A stretch of 64,000 bases of DNA from Berberis thunbergii (lineage: Eukaryota; Streptophyta; Magnoliopsida; Ranunculales; Berberidaceae). Shown piece by piece: positions 46,576 to 58,009 of the stretch. The DNA lies in the NCBI GenBank assembly GCA_003290165.1, contig QNQO01001838.1:62001-126000 (forward strand), in the 5' to 3' direction. Within the stretch, counting starts at the first letter, position 1; each line of letters begins with the position of its first letter. A program made the translations under genes and the position numbers. Under the pieces are notes generated by a model. It saw only the letters and a program-made list of their open reading frames with translations. It was not told the origin of the DNA and did no database searches.

Positions 46576-48423
46576 CTGAAGCGCACCAAAAAAAAAGTGA
46601 GCATCATGTCAACACACAATAATTAGGTCCATGGAAAAGAATGAGGGATGAGAGAATTTTTATCATTCTTTCTTTTATTTCTGTATCTTTCTCATGTCCG
46701 TTTTTTTTTATTGTTTCTTTTGTCAAACCAAACACATATCTCAGAGATTTATTCTTCCCTTTCTTGTTAATCAAATTGACTACCACTTCTAATTTATTAA
46801 ACATTTGGAAGATAAAACATCAACATTTGCAGAGGAGCAAGATATTAGGTTCTCTTTTGCTATCAACGCTAATTACTAGAAAGTTGACAAGTTCATGAAT
46901 TAGTAAAAAAGCAATTCACCATTAGCTAGGCAGAGTTCTGGCCAGAATCTTAACCCTCCTTTAAATTATTTATTGCAAACTACAAATACAAAACACCTGA
47001 ATATAAGCTTTTCTAGCACAGGTTGCTTTGTAATTTCATATCAGGAGGGTCATCTAGGAATCCAATGAGAACAGGAAGGTTGGTGGGGAAGATAATTATA
47101 TATATGCAATAGGGTAGGTTAACCAATAATTGCCTGGAAGCAAAAAACAGTTGCAATAAGGTTGCTACTTATTTGACCATTGGCAACAAAGTATATCTAC
47201 ATAACTAGCTAAAAGACTAAGTGTTTCCAATTTCTAGCGAAAGACGACACTATCCTTTTCATCTCTCACTATCAACCCTTCTCCTAATCTTTTGACATAA
47301 TCATTAGATTAACACTATCATGAAACATGCATCTCTTAATCACCAACCACTTCCATGTATCATGATTTCATATTGCCGTATGTTAAACTGATGTGGCATA
47401 CATACCTGGAACTCTACTTTTAGTACTTTTCAGCCCAAGCAGTCAGCTCCCAGCAACCCGGACAGCACCAACGCAAGCTCTGTGGTGGACTACTTATCAT
47501 GAATAAATTGTGATCAAAGGCGTGGGGTTGAACTTCGATGAAATATGATACGAGAATCCAATTTTGTAGGAAGAGTAAGGAGTTGGGACTTTCGTGTTTC
47601 ATGGAAATTCAATTTTCACCTTTAATCAAAATGTAGAATCCATAATATAAGTGCTTTCATCAAATTTGTATTAAACACGAGTGGTCCCCCGTGGATTCCA
47701 TAGAAATGGATTCGCAACACACACTCCCTTATCATGTAGACACCAGAATTCTAGCTTTGATGTAACTGCTCTCATACTGTAACCTCAGATGACTTGTTAC
47801 TTGGGACCTGTGTCTATGAAGTGATGTCCAACTTCATAGATTTTCTTCACAAAAAAATTCCAAGTTGCAAACAACATCTCTGGCAAAACTTTGTTTTATT
47901 TTTGTTGTTACATATATTGGCAAGGCAGACTTGTCCAGCTAGAAAATACATTGTTGATAATTATCACCTATAAATCTTCCCTTTGTCATCTTGTTGTTTT
48001 CAACATGTTTAAAATTCTACCCAATTGAACAGTCTTCTCACATTACACAACAACCATATAATTATGTGGAGCTTTCAGAGTGGTACTAGATCTTCCCTAG
48101 TCAATGGGGCATTTTGGTTTTCTCAGAACTTGATTTTAATTCAACACTTCATTCAAGGTTGTCAATTTTGAGGGGTTACTGTCATTTCTACATGTAGAAC
48201 AGTATATTGAAATCAAAATAAACCTCAATTCCACACTTAGGTAGTGATGGAGGTGTAATAAAAAGAAAAATAAAAAAATCCTCTAACATGGAAGATAAGA
48301 AAGGACACGAATATGAATGAAAGTTATTGAGACAATCTCTCTGTTGAAGGTAGTTTTTAATCAGAGAAAGAAAGAAGACATTTTATATTTTTGTTTGTTT
48401 GTTGAAGAAGATAGAATGCTTAC
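46576..48423. other. Spacer between gene fragments
   Basis: No protein recognised. A 60-codon minus-strand frame at 47420-47602 has no domain I know. Peroxidase exon 3 and upstream coatomer exons were looked for and not found. Confidence 0.4.
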
Positions 48424-48935
48424 CAAGTGGACGAAATCTCTCGCTACAATGGCAAGAATGTCTGCACAAGAAACAACTCCAGGGCACTTGCTCTCCACCA
48501 AGGACTTAGCCTTCCTTATGCTATCAAACGCTTCCGCCTTTAAGTTCTTGTTATCGTGCGCATCCATCTCTGCCTGATACGGGCTTCCTGGCCTTGTTGA
48601 TATCAAAATGGATGCATCGCAACCCTGCAATATAAATTCACAAAAAAAAATTCAGTTTTTTTTTCTGCTAAAATGCATCGTGGCAGACTTATGAACCGAC
48701 ATGCAGATAAAAACGGCATAAAAGCTTGAAACTATGCTACTTTTGTCACAACTGAACCACATGTACAATGTACATTCTAGCTACAGACCCAACAGAATAT
48801 GCTAACACGAGAGCATAACTATCATCTAGGATGGTAAATTACTTCGACAAAGCAATCATGGAAGAAGAGTCTAATTGTTGCAGGTGCAGAAATTGGTGCA
48901 TTCATTAATGAGTTTCTGAGTAGTACGTAGCACTT
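48424..48935 (-). pseudogene. Class III peroxidase fragment (Peroxidase 19-like)
   Basis: Secreted haem peroxidases of the plant cell wall. The end of exon 1 reads ISAPATIRLFFHDCFVE, with the distal histidine motif FHDC, ending at 48843 with a GTAATT donor. A one-base frameshift lies just upstream, and a stop at about 48935 closes that frame. Exon 2 (48424-48624, 67 codons after TTGCAG) reads GCDASILISTRPGS, DNKNLKAEAFDSIRKAKSLV and CPGVVSCADILAIVARDFVH, ending in a GTAAGC donor. The haem-binding proximal histidine would be in exon 3, which is missing. DNK/EAF and ARDFVHL point to the Peroxidase 19 group. The signal peptide is lost. Confidence 0.88.
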
Positions 48936-49618
48936 GAGCTACATGTGCATAACACCAAGTTGCAATCATAACACGAAAAAGTGATCAACTTCTTATTCAA
49001 AACCAAATTTTTTTTTCAGAACAATTAACAAACACCACCGAACTCCATCACTACATTCTAGCAGGCGTGTTTGTAAAAGTAGCATGCGAAAAATAGTACT
49101 CATCCTTTTTCTTTGGTGCAAATATTCCTACTCTAGAAATGGAAGAAAACAAGGTGCTCACTCACTCATTCACACCACTCACAGCACATGCACTGAAGAG
49201 GTGCTCTCACCATCATGAGCAGAGAATTACCTGAATGGTCCTGATTGATTGAGATGTTGTATGAAACAAGAAAGACAGAATTGCAGTTGACCAAGTGAGC
49301 ACCCATTTGGAAAATTTGTTGTTTAGAGCACCCACCACCACCAACAACAAAAGCTGTGAACCCCACATCCCTCTGTGTTGTGATATGCTCTCATGCACCA
49401 CTTTTGTGTATGACTTGGTTGTGGATCTGAAAATTGCAACCAGAACATATCAATATTCTCAGTGAAGGAGTCACAGTTTTTATAATGGGGTGCAGAGTAA
49501 TGAGTCATAGAGGCCTATGAGCCCATAATAGCACCTATTCCTGAAAAAATACCACCAACACCTATTACACCTCTGGTTTGAGCTTCTTCATTTCCTTCAA
49601 GAACTATAATGTTTGTGT
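48936..49618. other. Spacer between gene fragments
   Basis: No protein recognised. Several open frames at 49166-49508 on the minus strand overlap and carry no known domain. Confidence 0.35.
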
Positions 49619-49719
49619 ACTTACAGAGAAATGGAACCCAAACCAAACCAAGCAATAGAGAGACAGAGAAAGGGGTAATAGAGAAGGAGAAGAAGAAGAC
49701 CTGGGGTGCCTTTTCAATT
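49619..49719. repeat. 101-bp duplication, copy 1
   Basis: Matches 50248-50348 with no difference that I can see. On the minus strand it holds the last six codons of an exon (IEKAPQ), its donor, and the following intron start. Confidence 0.9.
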
Positions 49720-49805
49720 AACTCCTGCACATAGTTTTCGCCAAAACATCGATGCCCAGCAATAGCATCATAGACTTGGCGAATGAGGGAGACTGGCTTG
49801 GTCTT
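49701..49805 (-). pseudogene. PLP homeostasis protein (YggS/PROSC) single-exon fragment
   Basis: This widespread protein binds pyridoxal phosphate and balances its level. One exon of 35 codons (phase 0, acceptor GATTAG, donor CAG/GTCTTC) reads KTKPVSLIRQVYDAIAGHR then CFGENYVQELIEKAPQ. The first lysine corresponds to the PLP-binding lysine of the SKTKP motif. Relative to the usual VYDAGHR there is a two-residue insertion (IA). Other exons of the gene are not in the window. Confidence 0.85.
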
Positions 49806-50247
49806 CTAATCACAAAAACAAACAACCCAAACAAGATCAAATCACTTTCATACAAAAAAAAAACCCATTAAGCTTAACAACTAAACAAGAACCCCCAAAA
49901 ACCAAGGGTACAGATTGATCAATTTTACAAATTGAAATATACCCAAATTCTAATTTTAAACAAAAAGCAATGCACAAATCATGAAAACAAACATTCAGTG
50001 GAGAAAGAACAAGAGAGCGAGAGAGACAAGGACAAAACCTTTAAGCTTTCCACCCCTCTTCAACAACTTCTCCAAAATCTGAAACAAAGAACAACAATTA
50101 GAACAAAAATATTATACCCAAATAGTCCTAAAAAAATTAAAACTTGAAAATAAATAAAGAGAGAAGATCTAACCTTCTTTCCAGCACTGGGTTTGCATCT
50201 CTTCCAACATTCCAATTAACCCATTCGATCAAATCACCCAATTTGCG

Positions 50248-50348
50248 ACTTACAGAGAAATGGAACCCAAACCAAACCAAGCAATAGAGAGACAGAGAAA
50301 GGGGTAATAGAGAAGGAGAAGAAGAAGACCTGGGGTGCCTTTTCAATT
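50248..50348. repeat. 101-bp duplication, copy 2
   Basis: Second copy of 49619-49719. Here the IEKAPQ codons are fused directly to a different upstream exon. Confidence 0.9.
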
Positions 50349-50455
50349 CCTCTGAAATTGGATGAGGATGCGAGAACCCTAGAGGAGAACCGATTGAAGG
50401 CTGCGAAGGAGGAGGAGGATCTCGAAGCTCGAATGGCTAGATGGCCAAACCCCAT
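50330..50455 (-). CDS. Chimeric first exon: mitochondrial-presequence-like leader fused to IEKAPQ
   Basis: A 42-codon open exon starts with ATG at 50455. Residues 1-36 (MGFGHLAIRASRSSSSFAAF then NRFSSRVLASSSNFRG) are rich in R, S and A and almost free of acidic residues, like a mitochondrial targeting presequence. The last six codons are the duplicated YggS exon end, with the same CAG/GTCTTC donor. Its end is phase 0, and so is the start of the YggS exon at 49805, so splicing the two would stay in frame. I do not recognise the source gene. Whether it is transcribed is unknown. It is the fragment nearest the CACTA end. Confidence 0.5.
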
Positions 50456-50518
50456 CGCGTTTTGTTGCTTGTACAAACACAGACACTGCACTGTGTTTTG
50501 GTTGTTTGGGTTGCTCGA

Positions 50519-50572
50519 CTTCTCCCTCTCTCTTTCTTTCTCCTTCTCCTTCTCCTTCTCCTTCTCTCTTTC
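50519..50572. repeat. CT-rich low-complexity tract
   Basis: Pyrimidine run dominated by CTCCTT and CTTTCT units upstream of the presequence-like exon. It could be a 5' leader or promoter-proximal tract of the fragment's source gene. Confidence 0.6.
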
Positions 50573-50764
50573 CCTCTCCTTGAAATTTTAGGGTTTTTTT
50601 CGCAAAGGGTTGAAAAGGGGGAGATGGAGCGGGAGATGGAGAAGTAAAGGGTTGAAAAGGGGGAGATGGAGCGGGAACGCGGGAAGCAATTGTTTTCCCA
50701 AAATTTCGCCCGCGAGAAATCAACTTATTTCTCCACGCGTCCACGTGCAACACACGTGCACTTT

Positions 50765-50973
50765 TGCAACGGTTTTAAGCCGTGGGTCACTATAGCCACG
50801 GTTTTTAGCCGTGGCAAACACACCAACGGTTTAGAACCGTGGCCAAGCCTTTTTTTTAGCCACGGTTTTAAGCCGTTGGGCACTATAGCCACGGTTTTTA
50901 GCCGTGGCAAACACACCAACGGCTTAGAACCGTGGCCACCCCTGTGTAGCTAATCAGGTCTTTTGGTGTAGTG
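50765..50973 (-). mobile_element. CACTA transposon terminus with subterminal repeats (second copy)
   Basis: The tip at 50961-50973 is CACTACACCAAAA on the minus strand, as at 6219. From about 50766 to 50940 there are repeated CCACGGTTTT...AGCCGTGG palindromes. A unit of about 95 bp (ACGGTTTTAAGCCGT ... AACCGTGGCC) occurs twice in tandem. The flank to the right is Gypsy-type DNA. The partner end is not visible in the window. Confidence 0.82.
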
Positions 50974-52179
50974 TTAAGAAATGGAAATGCACTCTATTGA
51001 TTACTGGAAAGATGTAACAACAGTCGCCCTGAGGGCGAATACAAAAGACTACAAACTATAAGTATCTGAATCTGACGCAACATACAGTAAAGACTCGCTT
51101 GAACAGTTATACTACAGAAGAAGACTCAGAAGCGACAACAAAGGTACCGAAAGTAGACTCTGTTCAACGACCTCTCTAAAGTAGATTGGCATGAGCAATA
51201 ACAAGATGAAATAGTGCGTTCAATTCAACACCTCTACGGAAACATCCCTCAAATATGGCCTGAGGCGATACAAAATCAGCAATTGGGGGCCCCGCGAAAT
51301 GCTAGTTGAAGTTACGACAAACTCACACGCTCGATCCGCCCAACCAAACGAACTCGAGACAAGTATCAGGTTGAAACAGATCGAGTACACCCTACTGCTG
51401 CAAGGACGAGAGGTGCATCCAAGAGTCAATGACCCACTTCAACAGGCCATGTCCAACTCCAACCCAACCCGCGATCCCGAATTCCAGCGCAACGCAACAT
51501 AACGAGGCTACCCGTGAGTGGAGGGAGGAAACCACTCCAAGGTTGCCTACAAGTATTATCTCTGAAACTAGGCACTTCGGAAGCAGCGATAGGGCACCAA
51601 CACATAAACGATAAACTCATCCCTCAAAGAGTGTTCTTCGAGTAAGAACATTAGAGGAAGTGTGCTCTATGGAAAACAATGCCTACAACGATAAAGAAAC
51701 GCCATTATATAGACACAGTGGTTCACCAAATAGGCGTTTCAGCATTAACTGTCAGCATCGAATACCGTATGTGAAACGAGAAGACGACGGTTCCCAAGGA
51801 AATTGCACAAGACCATGTTCGTCCAATTAATGATGTTGCACATAACCCCATTAATTGGGGGGATTAACCGATACTCAACCGCCTCGCGATCCATGCCATA
51901 TACGTGTCACCATGCAATCTACGTTGTACACGTAGTGTCTTGATCCTACGATAAACCCTAGCTCTTCCTCTGCGGGCCCATGGGCTCAGCCCACTATTTG
52001 AGCGTTATTCTACTACGTGCCTGACACGAGCATTAGAAACCCAGGTCACTTTTGACACGTGGATCACACCTGCATATCACCAGCTGATTTAAGGTACTCT
52101 TGTCTCTTCAAAACTCGTCTGCACGATGCGCTCTGCTCACGGATGTAGGCTCGCACGCCTGTAATAGGCAGAACCCCGA

Positions 52180-53060
52180 TCTAACCGGGCAAGCTTAGTC
52201 AGCCTCAGCTGATAACGATGGCTTCTAGTTTGTCCCAGCACCAAGTCGGCATAGCACGGATGTCGATGGTTTAGGAAATGAGAGTCTAATCAGCGCTATC
52301 ATGCTTGGTGCCGACTGACAACGACAACTTCTGATTAAAGCCTAAACCTGTAGCCCCCTCTGCACGGGTGTAGATGGTTTGAAAGGTAGGAGCCCAGTCA
52401 GATTCAACTTATGTCAATAGTTCACCACGGGACCACTGTTCTTTTATGGACCATGGTCTCCAAATTTCCAACCCCAAATTTGCAGCCCCCATTGCGTAGG
52501 TGTAGATGGTTTGGAAGGTGGAAGTCTAGTCAGCCTGAACTAATTTTGAAAGCTGTCCACGGGACCATTGCTCTTCTACAGACCATGGTCGCCAAAAACC
52601 CCCCAAATTTTTAGCTCGATGCGCATGGGTGTAGATGATTTGGAAAATTGGAGCCTAGTAAGTTTCCAAACTGATTTCGACAATTTTCCACGGGACCACT
52701 GCTCTCCTACAGATCATGGTCGCCGAATCCCCTAGCCCCAAACTTGAAGCTCGTTCCATGTGGGCGTAGATTGTTTGGAAGGTGGGAGCCTAGTAAGTCA
52801 TGAACTGATGCTCGCTACGGGATCTCGCTTTTCAACGACCATGATTACTGAACTCTCACATCCCAAACCTATAATCTGCTCCACATGGGTATAGACGGTT
52901 CGGAAAGTGGGAGCCTAGTTAGCCCCGATTGATGTCAACGGCTTGCCATGCAACCACCACTCCCTTGCAAAACAGCAGTCGGCAAAAAAAATCACAACTC
53001 AGGCAGCACTTTCACGCTTACACAGGCTGGCATTCTACTATCAGCAGTGGCCAATTAAGC
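52180..53060. repeat. Tandem repeats, unit about 110-135 bp (relative C)
   Basis: At least six imperfect copies, each with GGTGTAGATGGTTTGGAAGG, GTGGGAGCCTAGTCAG and CACGGGACCACTGCTCT-like stretches, at about 52257, 52365, 52494, 52622, 52757 and 52883. Same position in the element as the arrays of the other copies, different sequence. Confidence 0.85.
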
Positions 53061-53599
53061 CGACCTAAAAATCATCCCGCTGACACATGGAATGCCAGCC
53101 CGAGCTTACGAAACCTAACATAGGACAAACGTTCTAGCTAAAAGGCAACGAATGTGCTCGACTACCACAGTTCACTCATGCCGATAGCAAAAACCGACAG
53201 TCAGATATACAACTTAACTCTCCAAAGGCTTACCCAAAGGATGAGTTACGGCCTGGGTAACCTAGCCCATTGTCGAACCATCCACAGAACACCCACTATT
53301 GGGTGTAACTAAGCAATAGTGACTCTGAGACCTCATAGAAGAACATGTCAGAATCACCCATGACACAAATGGTCAAACTATCAACAGTAGACACACCACT
53401 CGGCATCCTACTGACCCAATCAAACCTGTGTCAAATTGAAACGACAAGGCAAAATGGAAAGCGTGAAACAGGGAGACCGAACACAGCACAAGCATAAAGT
53501 ATATTCTAGGTAAACCTGTTTTCATTAACAGTTGAAACAAAAAAGTACAAATACACGAAGTCTATTCCTTTCTAGGAGGGGGTACAAAATAGGAGAACT

Positions 53600-56050
53600 A
53601 AGCTCAATAGTAGAAGGAGCAAGAGTTGCATCCGTGCGCGCCTCAATCTGAGCATCATGATCCGAATCGCTCTGATGATGCAGAGACCACAACTAGGTTT
53701 GCTTATGACATCTTATAATACTTAAGGTTTCATTTCGGATGCTCCTCCTTCATTAGTGCTAGCAACTCTAATCTCCCATGCATGACCCAGCGGAATTCAC
53801 ATTTGTCTCACGCCTTGAGAAACTCTTCCTCACGCGCATTCATTTTGACAAGTTCACGGTCAGTGCATCAACTTGAGATTGCTCCGTAGATAGACTACTC
53901 TTAATAGCACTGAGCTCATGTTGTTCTAGTAGAAGTTGGCATTCAACCTTCCTCCCTACTCGAGCAATGAAATCCACGTTGGACTTTAATTGATGCCTCT
54001 AGGCAGCCCAGTCAATCTTCTTCATGGCTCTTTCCTCAGCGAAATACTGCAACTTTGAAGATGTCGTAGCCGTAGCTTCCTACGCAACCTCTAAATCATG
54101 GTAGATCAGATTCAACTCTCGCTTGAATCTGTCCCTAGCGGACATCGCCACTGTCAAATCATACTCAAGGGCCACCAGACGAACCCTTCAAGTCTCAGCA
54201 ACAACGGCTGCATGTTCCAGCTCTTCTCCTCGATCTCCTTCCTCAGCAGCTCAATCTCAAAATGTGCATCAGAATATGACTTCTACATAGTTGAGAAGAT
54301 ACACTCCATGGTGTATACCCTCTCACAAGCCGCCTCAACTTTCGTCTCAACAAAGGCCACTTGGCTCAAATGAGACATCTCCAACATAAGGTGTTTTAAA
54401 CCTTTGTCCATACGCCCTTCTAGCGTATCATCTTCTGGTTTTGGAGCGTGGTCCATCAGCCAGCTATGACGCCTGCTTATGCGCTTCTTTGAAGCATAGT
54501 CCATGTCAACCTCTTGGTGCCAAGCCTGGTTGCACATCTTTACTATGTTTGGAACAAACAAACTTATCCACGCGACCGGATGAAACTCTCCCGAAAGTGG
54601 AATTACGCTAGCACCACTGCACCCAGGCCTTCCTCCATGGCATTCCCTTTGTCACCAGCAGCCGACCCTTTATTACGAGACAACTCAACAGGACCCAAAG
54701 AAAAAAAGGAAGCGAATTGTCCAAGGGACCCTCCATCACCTTGATATGCAGCCTGGAACGAGATGGGGAACAATGTGGACTACAAAAAGGATGGCAACTT
54801 CACCACGGCCACTGTCAGATGATCTATCAATCGCGATTAGACTCTAGGACCTCAGTCGTATCCTCATCAGAAACTTTTAATGGAATGGTCCTAGAGTGGT
54901 TAGCGCAAGTAGAAGCCGCCACATCAGCCAACATCAGCTTTTCACTCAAAGCTTTAGCCTACTTGACACTCAAATTCGACGCATCTTCAACCCTTGCTAA
55001 TTACAGATGGTCCCTCTCCCAGCCGAATACTTCAGCCTCCACCTTGGGAGGCTGACTAGGTTCATGCTCCTCTCTCACTAGAGCAGACCGTTTGGGAGCA
55101 AACTCAGTCCTAGCACAAGACTTCTTCGAACTTACAAAGGAGGCAAGCGTCTCAGAACGTCCCTCTGTGTCAGACAAAGCAGGAGCCTCGACTTCAGCGA
55201 CATTCCTATTTCCAAAAGAGGTTCCACCTTCAGACTTAACATTTGGTGTTCGGTAAAGAGTGGGGTCAAGTGCCAGTTGGCCCACAAACCATTGCGGCTG
55301 AAGTTGGTAGAACATATGAGTTCCTCCACACTCATTTTTGGTACGTCACAGAATGTCTTCATAGTATTTTGCTCTTCTGGAGAAAAAATAGTAGTAAGGA
55401 ACCGCCCTGCGAAGAAACATATGCAATGACCAGCTTACAATCAGCGTAGTGAAATCAAAAGATAAAGTTATACTTACAAAGTGGTCTAAACTCTCGCTCA
55501 AGCGGACGACTTCTGAACTTGAAGTACTTCGAGTCCAAATGAGCCAAGAAACAATATTTCTGCTAGAACTTGAAGTCATCTGGCGAACGACCCAAAGCAA
55601 GCTAGCAACGGTCTCTTGCAAACTGCGTGATCATTCAACCGAGGAGAAGTCATCAATTAAATCACCTGCGGAGACGTGTGGACACCCGTATCCTTCGCCC
55701 TGATCAAAATAAGAAGGATGATCCTGTACCCATTGGGTGCCAACTGGGCAGGAGGGATTCCGAGGAAATCCAAGAATTCCTAAATCTCATCAAAAACAGG
55801 AAAACTGATTCCAGTCTGAAGTATTCTGCAGTGCAAACAAACGAACCCTTTCGGAGGGAACATTGGTGTCTAATAATCTTTTAGAGCATACAATGGCAGG
55901 TCCTCAGGGACCCCACACTTCTTTCAAATTTCACCAAGGCACGATTCAAGATTTACTTATCTTTGAAAAACTCAATGCACCTGGCCAAAGTTTCATCGTC
56001 AAGATGGTTTTGGTGAGCCATGACAAAGGTGAACAAGTTTTCAATTAAAA
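53600..56050 (-). pseudogene. Antisense ORF of relative C with gypsy-type transposon domain and coiled coil
   Basis: Minus strand, opposite to the LTR sense. The N-terminal block (56050 to about 55627) reads EGFVCLHCRILQTGISFPV, then after a stop EFLDFLGIPPAQLAPNGYR and ILIRAKD. This is the plant domain annotated as putative gypsy-type transposon (Pfam Transposase_28). A low-complexity middle (55315-55001) follows, then a long helical part (54561-54283, GRMDKGLKHLMLEMSHLSQV; about 54000-53700). Such proteins are common in plant genomes but without proven function. Several stops make this copy inactive. Confidence 0.65.
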
Positions 56051-56284
56051 GACAAACAAAGCGGAATCTCTAAAAGCAAATAATTGGAAGAGTCAATCTC
56101 CGCAGAAAAGAGGATCTAAATAGGGATTGGTTTCCCGCATGTTTTCCACTGAACTGACGCACACTTAATTAATGAAGCGTGCAAGTCAATCAATGATTCA
56201 GACTCGATCATCATGATCAACATATCTTTTCAAGAAGTGAGTTAGCGAATCGATGCGTTGGCCCACTAACTCAGGGGGAGTAGC

Positions 56285-56969
56285 TGATGATACACTAAAA
56301 TGGTATATCTTCTATACCGTACATGTGTCATGATAATCTCGAAAAATAATTGGCCCAAGTGTTAGCCCGACACTAATCTGGCCCAACCGGTTCCAAGCCT
56401 GCACAATGCAGTCCACCAAATGAACCCCAAAATCATTACAGCCTGCTAAACCCACGCATCTCACATCTATCCTCAATATCCATAAGTCATGCTAAGGCAA
56501 GTATCTCAAGGATCAGCTTTGGACGGGCAAAACAACAGCGTTTTGCTTCCAACTAGGAAGCAAATACCAGAGTATATGTCACACATGGAGACTTCAATCT
56601 ATGGACTACTAACTTATTGGGAACTATCTCCCGCCTATTTAGGAGCACGAGGCTAACACGAAAACTTTCACTCACAGCACAACTCCTAATTAGAAAAGGA
56701 TCTCCACGAAGATCTTTTTCCCTAAACTACGCTATCGATGGCCTAGTCGAACTAGGACTCCAGCACTATAAATAAGACATGAGGTTGGTAAGCTAAGGTA
56801 CGCTACAAATTCTTTGTTTACATCATTACGCTTTTCTCAGATCCCTATCTAACTTTAGCATCAGAGTGTTATCGGCCATCACAATGGTGATCCATGGTTC
56901 ACGTGCATTCCTTGTGCAGGTCAGCAGATTTTCAGATCAATGTCAAAGCAGAGAGCGGAAATCAACTAC
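56285..56969 (+). repeat. 3' LTR of relative C (about 685 bp)
   Basis: Starts TGATGATACACTAAAATGG after the polypurine tract. Near its end it reads CTTGTGCAGGTCAGCAG, then GCGGAAATCAACTAC, where the expected ATCA tip is lost. It is the reverse-complement homologue of 6621-7285. Confidence 0.8.
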
Positions 56970-58009
56970 TCCAAGTGAGCAGTTGGATTACCCTGGAAGA
57001 CACTTGGACATCAGCATCCTTCGCCTTGATCAAAATGATGATCACCGTCCTACACCTGTTTGGCACCAGCTGAACAGACAGAATGCCGAGGTACACTAGT
57101 AAGCTCCAGATTTCCTTGATGACAGGAAAAGGGACGCTCGATTGAAGCATACCTCGGTGCAAGCATATAAATCCTTCCGAATGAGACAATGGCACCTGAC
57201 CAGCGCCCAAGGTGAAGAGCACTAGATCATCAGGGATCCCATACTTCTCGCGAAGGCTCTCAAGATTTGACTCGAAGATCGACCGCTCCTTGAAAAATTT
57301 ATGGCCTTTAGCATACAATTCATCATAAAGTTGATTCTGGCCCACCATGGAAGAACGTACAAACTTTTGATTGCAGAAGTTGAACAAACCAAAAGCGTAG
57401 AAAGCGAAATGATAAAGCAGAGTCTTTGGGATCGAAACAATAAAGAAACTAGAATCTACAGAGAAGGGGATTTATAGAGAAAGCAAGGATTCCCACCATT
57501 TTTAAGCAGTTGCACTAATGACACGCACCGCTCGAGGAGATGATTCATACTCATTCATCATGATCATCGAGTTCCTAGGAAACTCTCCTGCATGGACAAC
57601 ATTCAACAAGGAAAGAATCTCCCGCAAATCTAGGAGCACAAGTCGTGTAGGGAAACTCTCCTACATGGACGACTCCTAATTAGGAAAGGATCTCCAGCAA
57701 GATATATTTCCCTAAACTATGCAAACAAATGCCTAGCCGAACAAGGACTCTCGCATAATAAATAGGGCACGAGGTTGAGGAACAAAAGTACGCTATAGAA
57801 CCCAATTTACAACATTGCGCATTTCTCAAGCCTCGTCTCACTTAAGCATCGAAATGCCATCGATCGCAATACGGTAATCTTTAGCTCACGTGTGTTCCCT
57901 GTGCAAGTCAAGATCAAGATCAAGGTCAAGGAAACCATGATTCGACACCATCATTTATGCAATATGCTTTTATAAAAAAAAATTGCATAGGGCCGCCAAA
58001 ACCTTAGGA
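56970..58009. repeat. Tandem duplicate unit 2 (antisense-ORF start plus LTR part)
   Basis: About 1040 bp. It contains a minus-strand copy of the gypsy-type transposon domain (57387-56970: ESLREKYGIPDDLVLFTLGA, SEGFICLHRGMLQSSVPFP, LLVYLGILSVQLVPNRCR) followed on the plus strand by LTR sequence (about 57590-57910: CTCCTACATGGACGACTCC, TTGTGCAAGTC-like end). Units 2 and 3 align at an offset near 1038 bp. Confidence 0.75.

Larger units (their letters stand above)
50974..56969 (+). mobile_element. Gypsy relative C (plus strand, 5' part missing)
   Basis: Tandem repeats, antisense ORF, polypurine tract (56269-56284) and 3' LTR follow in the family order. No 5' LTR, primer site or gag was found between 50974 and 52180, so the 5' half is lost or too decayed; 50974-52180 holds nothing I can name. 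Confidence 0.65.

Noticed and set aside
50379..50753. Minus-strand 124-codon frame across the CT/GA-rich tract
   Set aside because: Its upstream part is a low-complexity PPF/GEGE translation; only the region from the ATG at 50455 in another frame has splice-consistent coding character.
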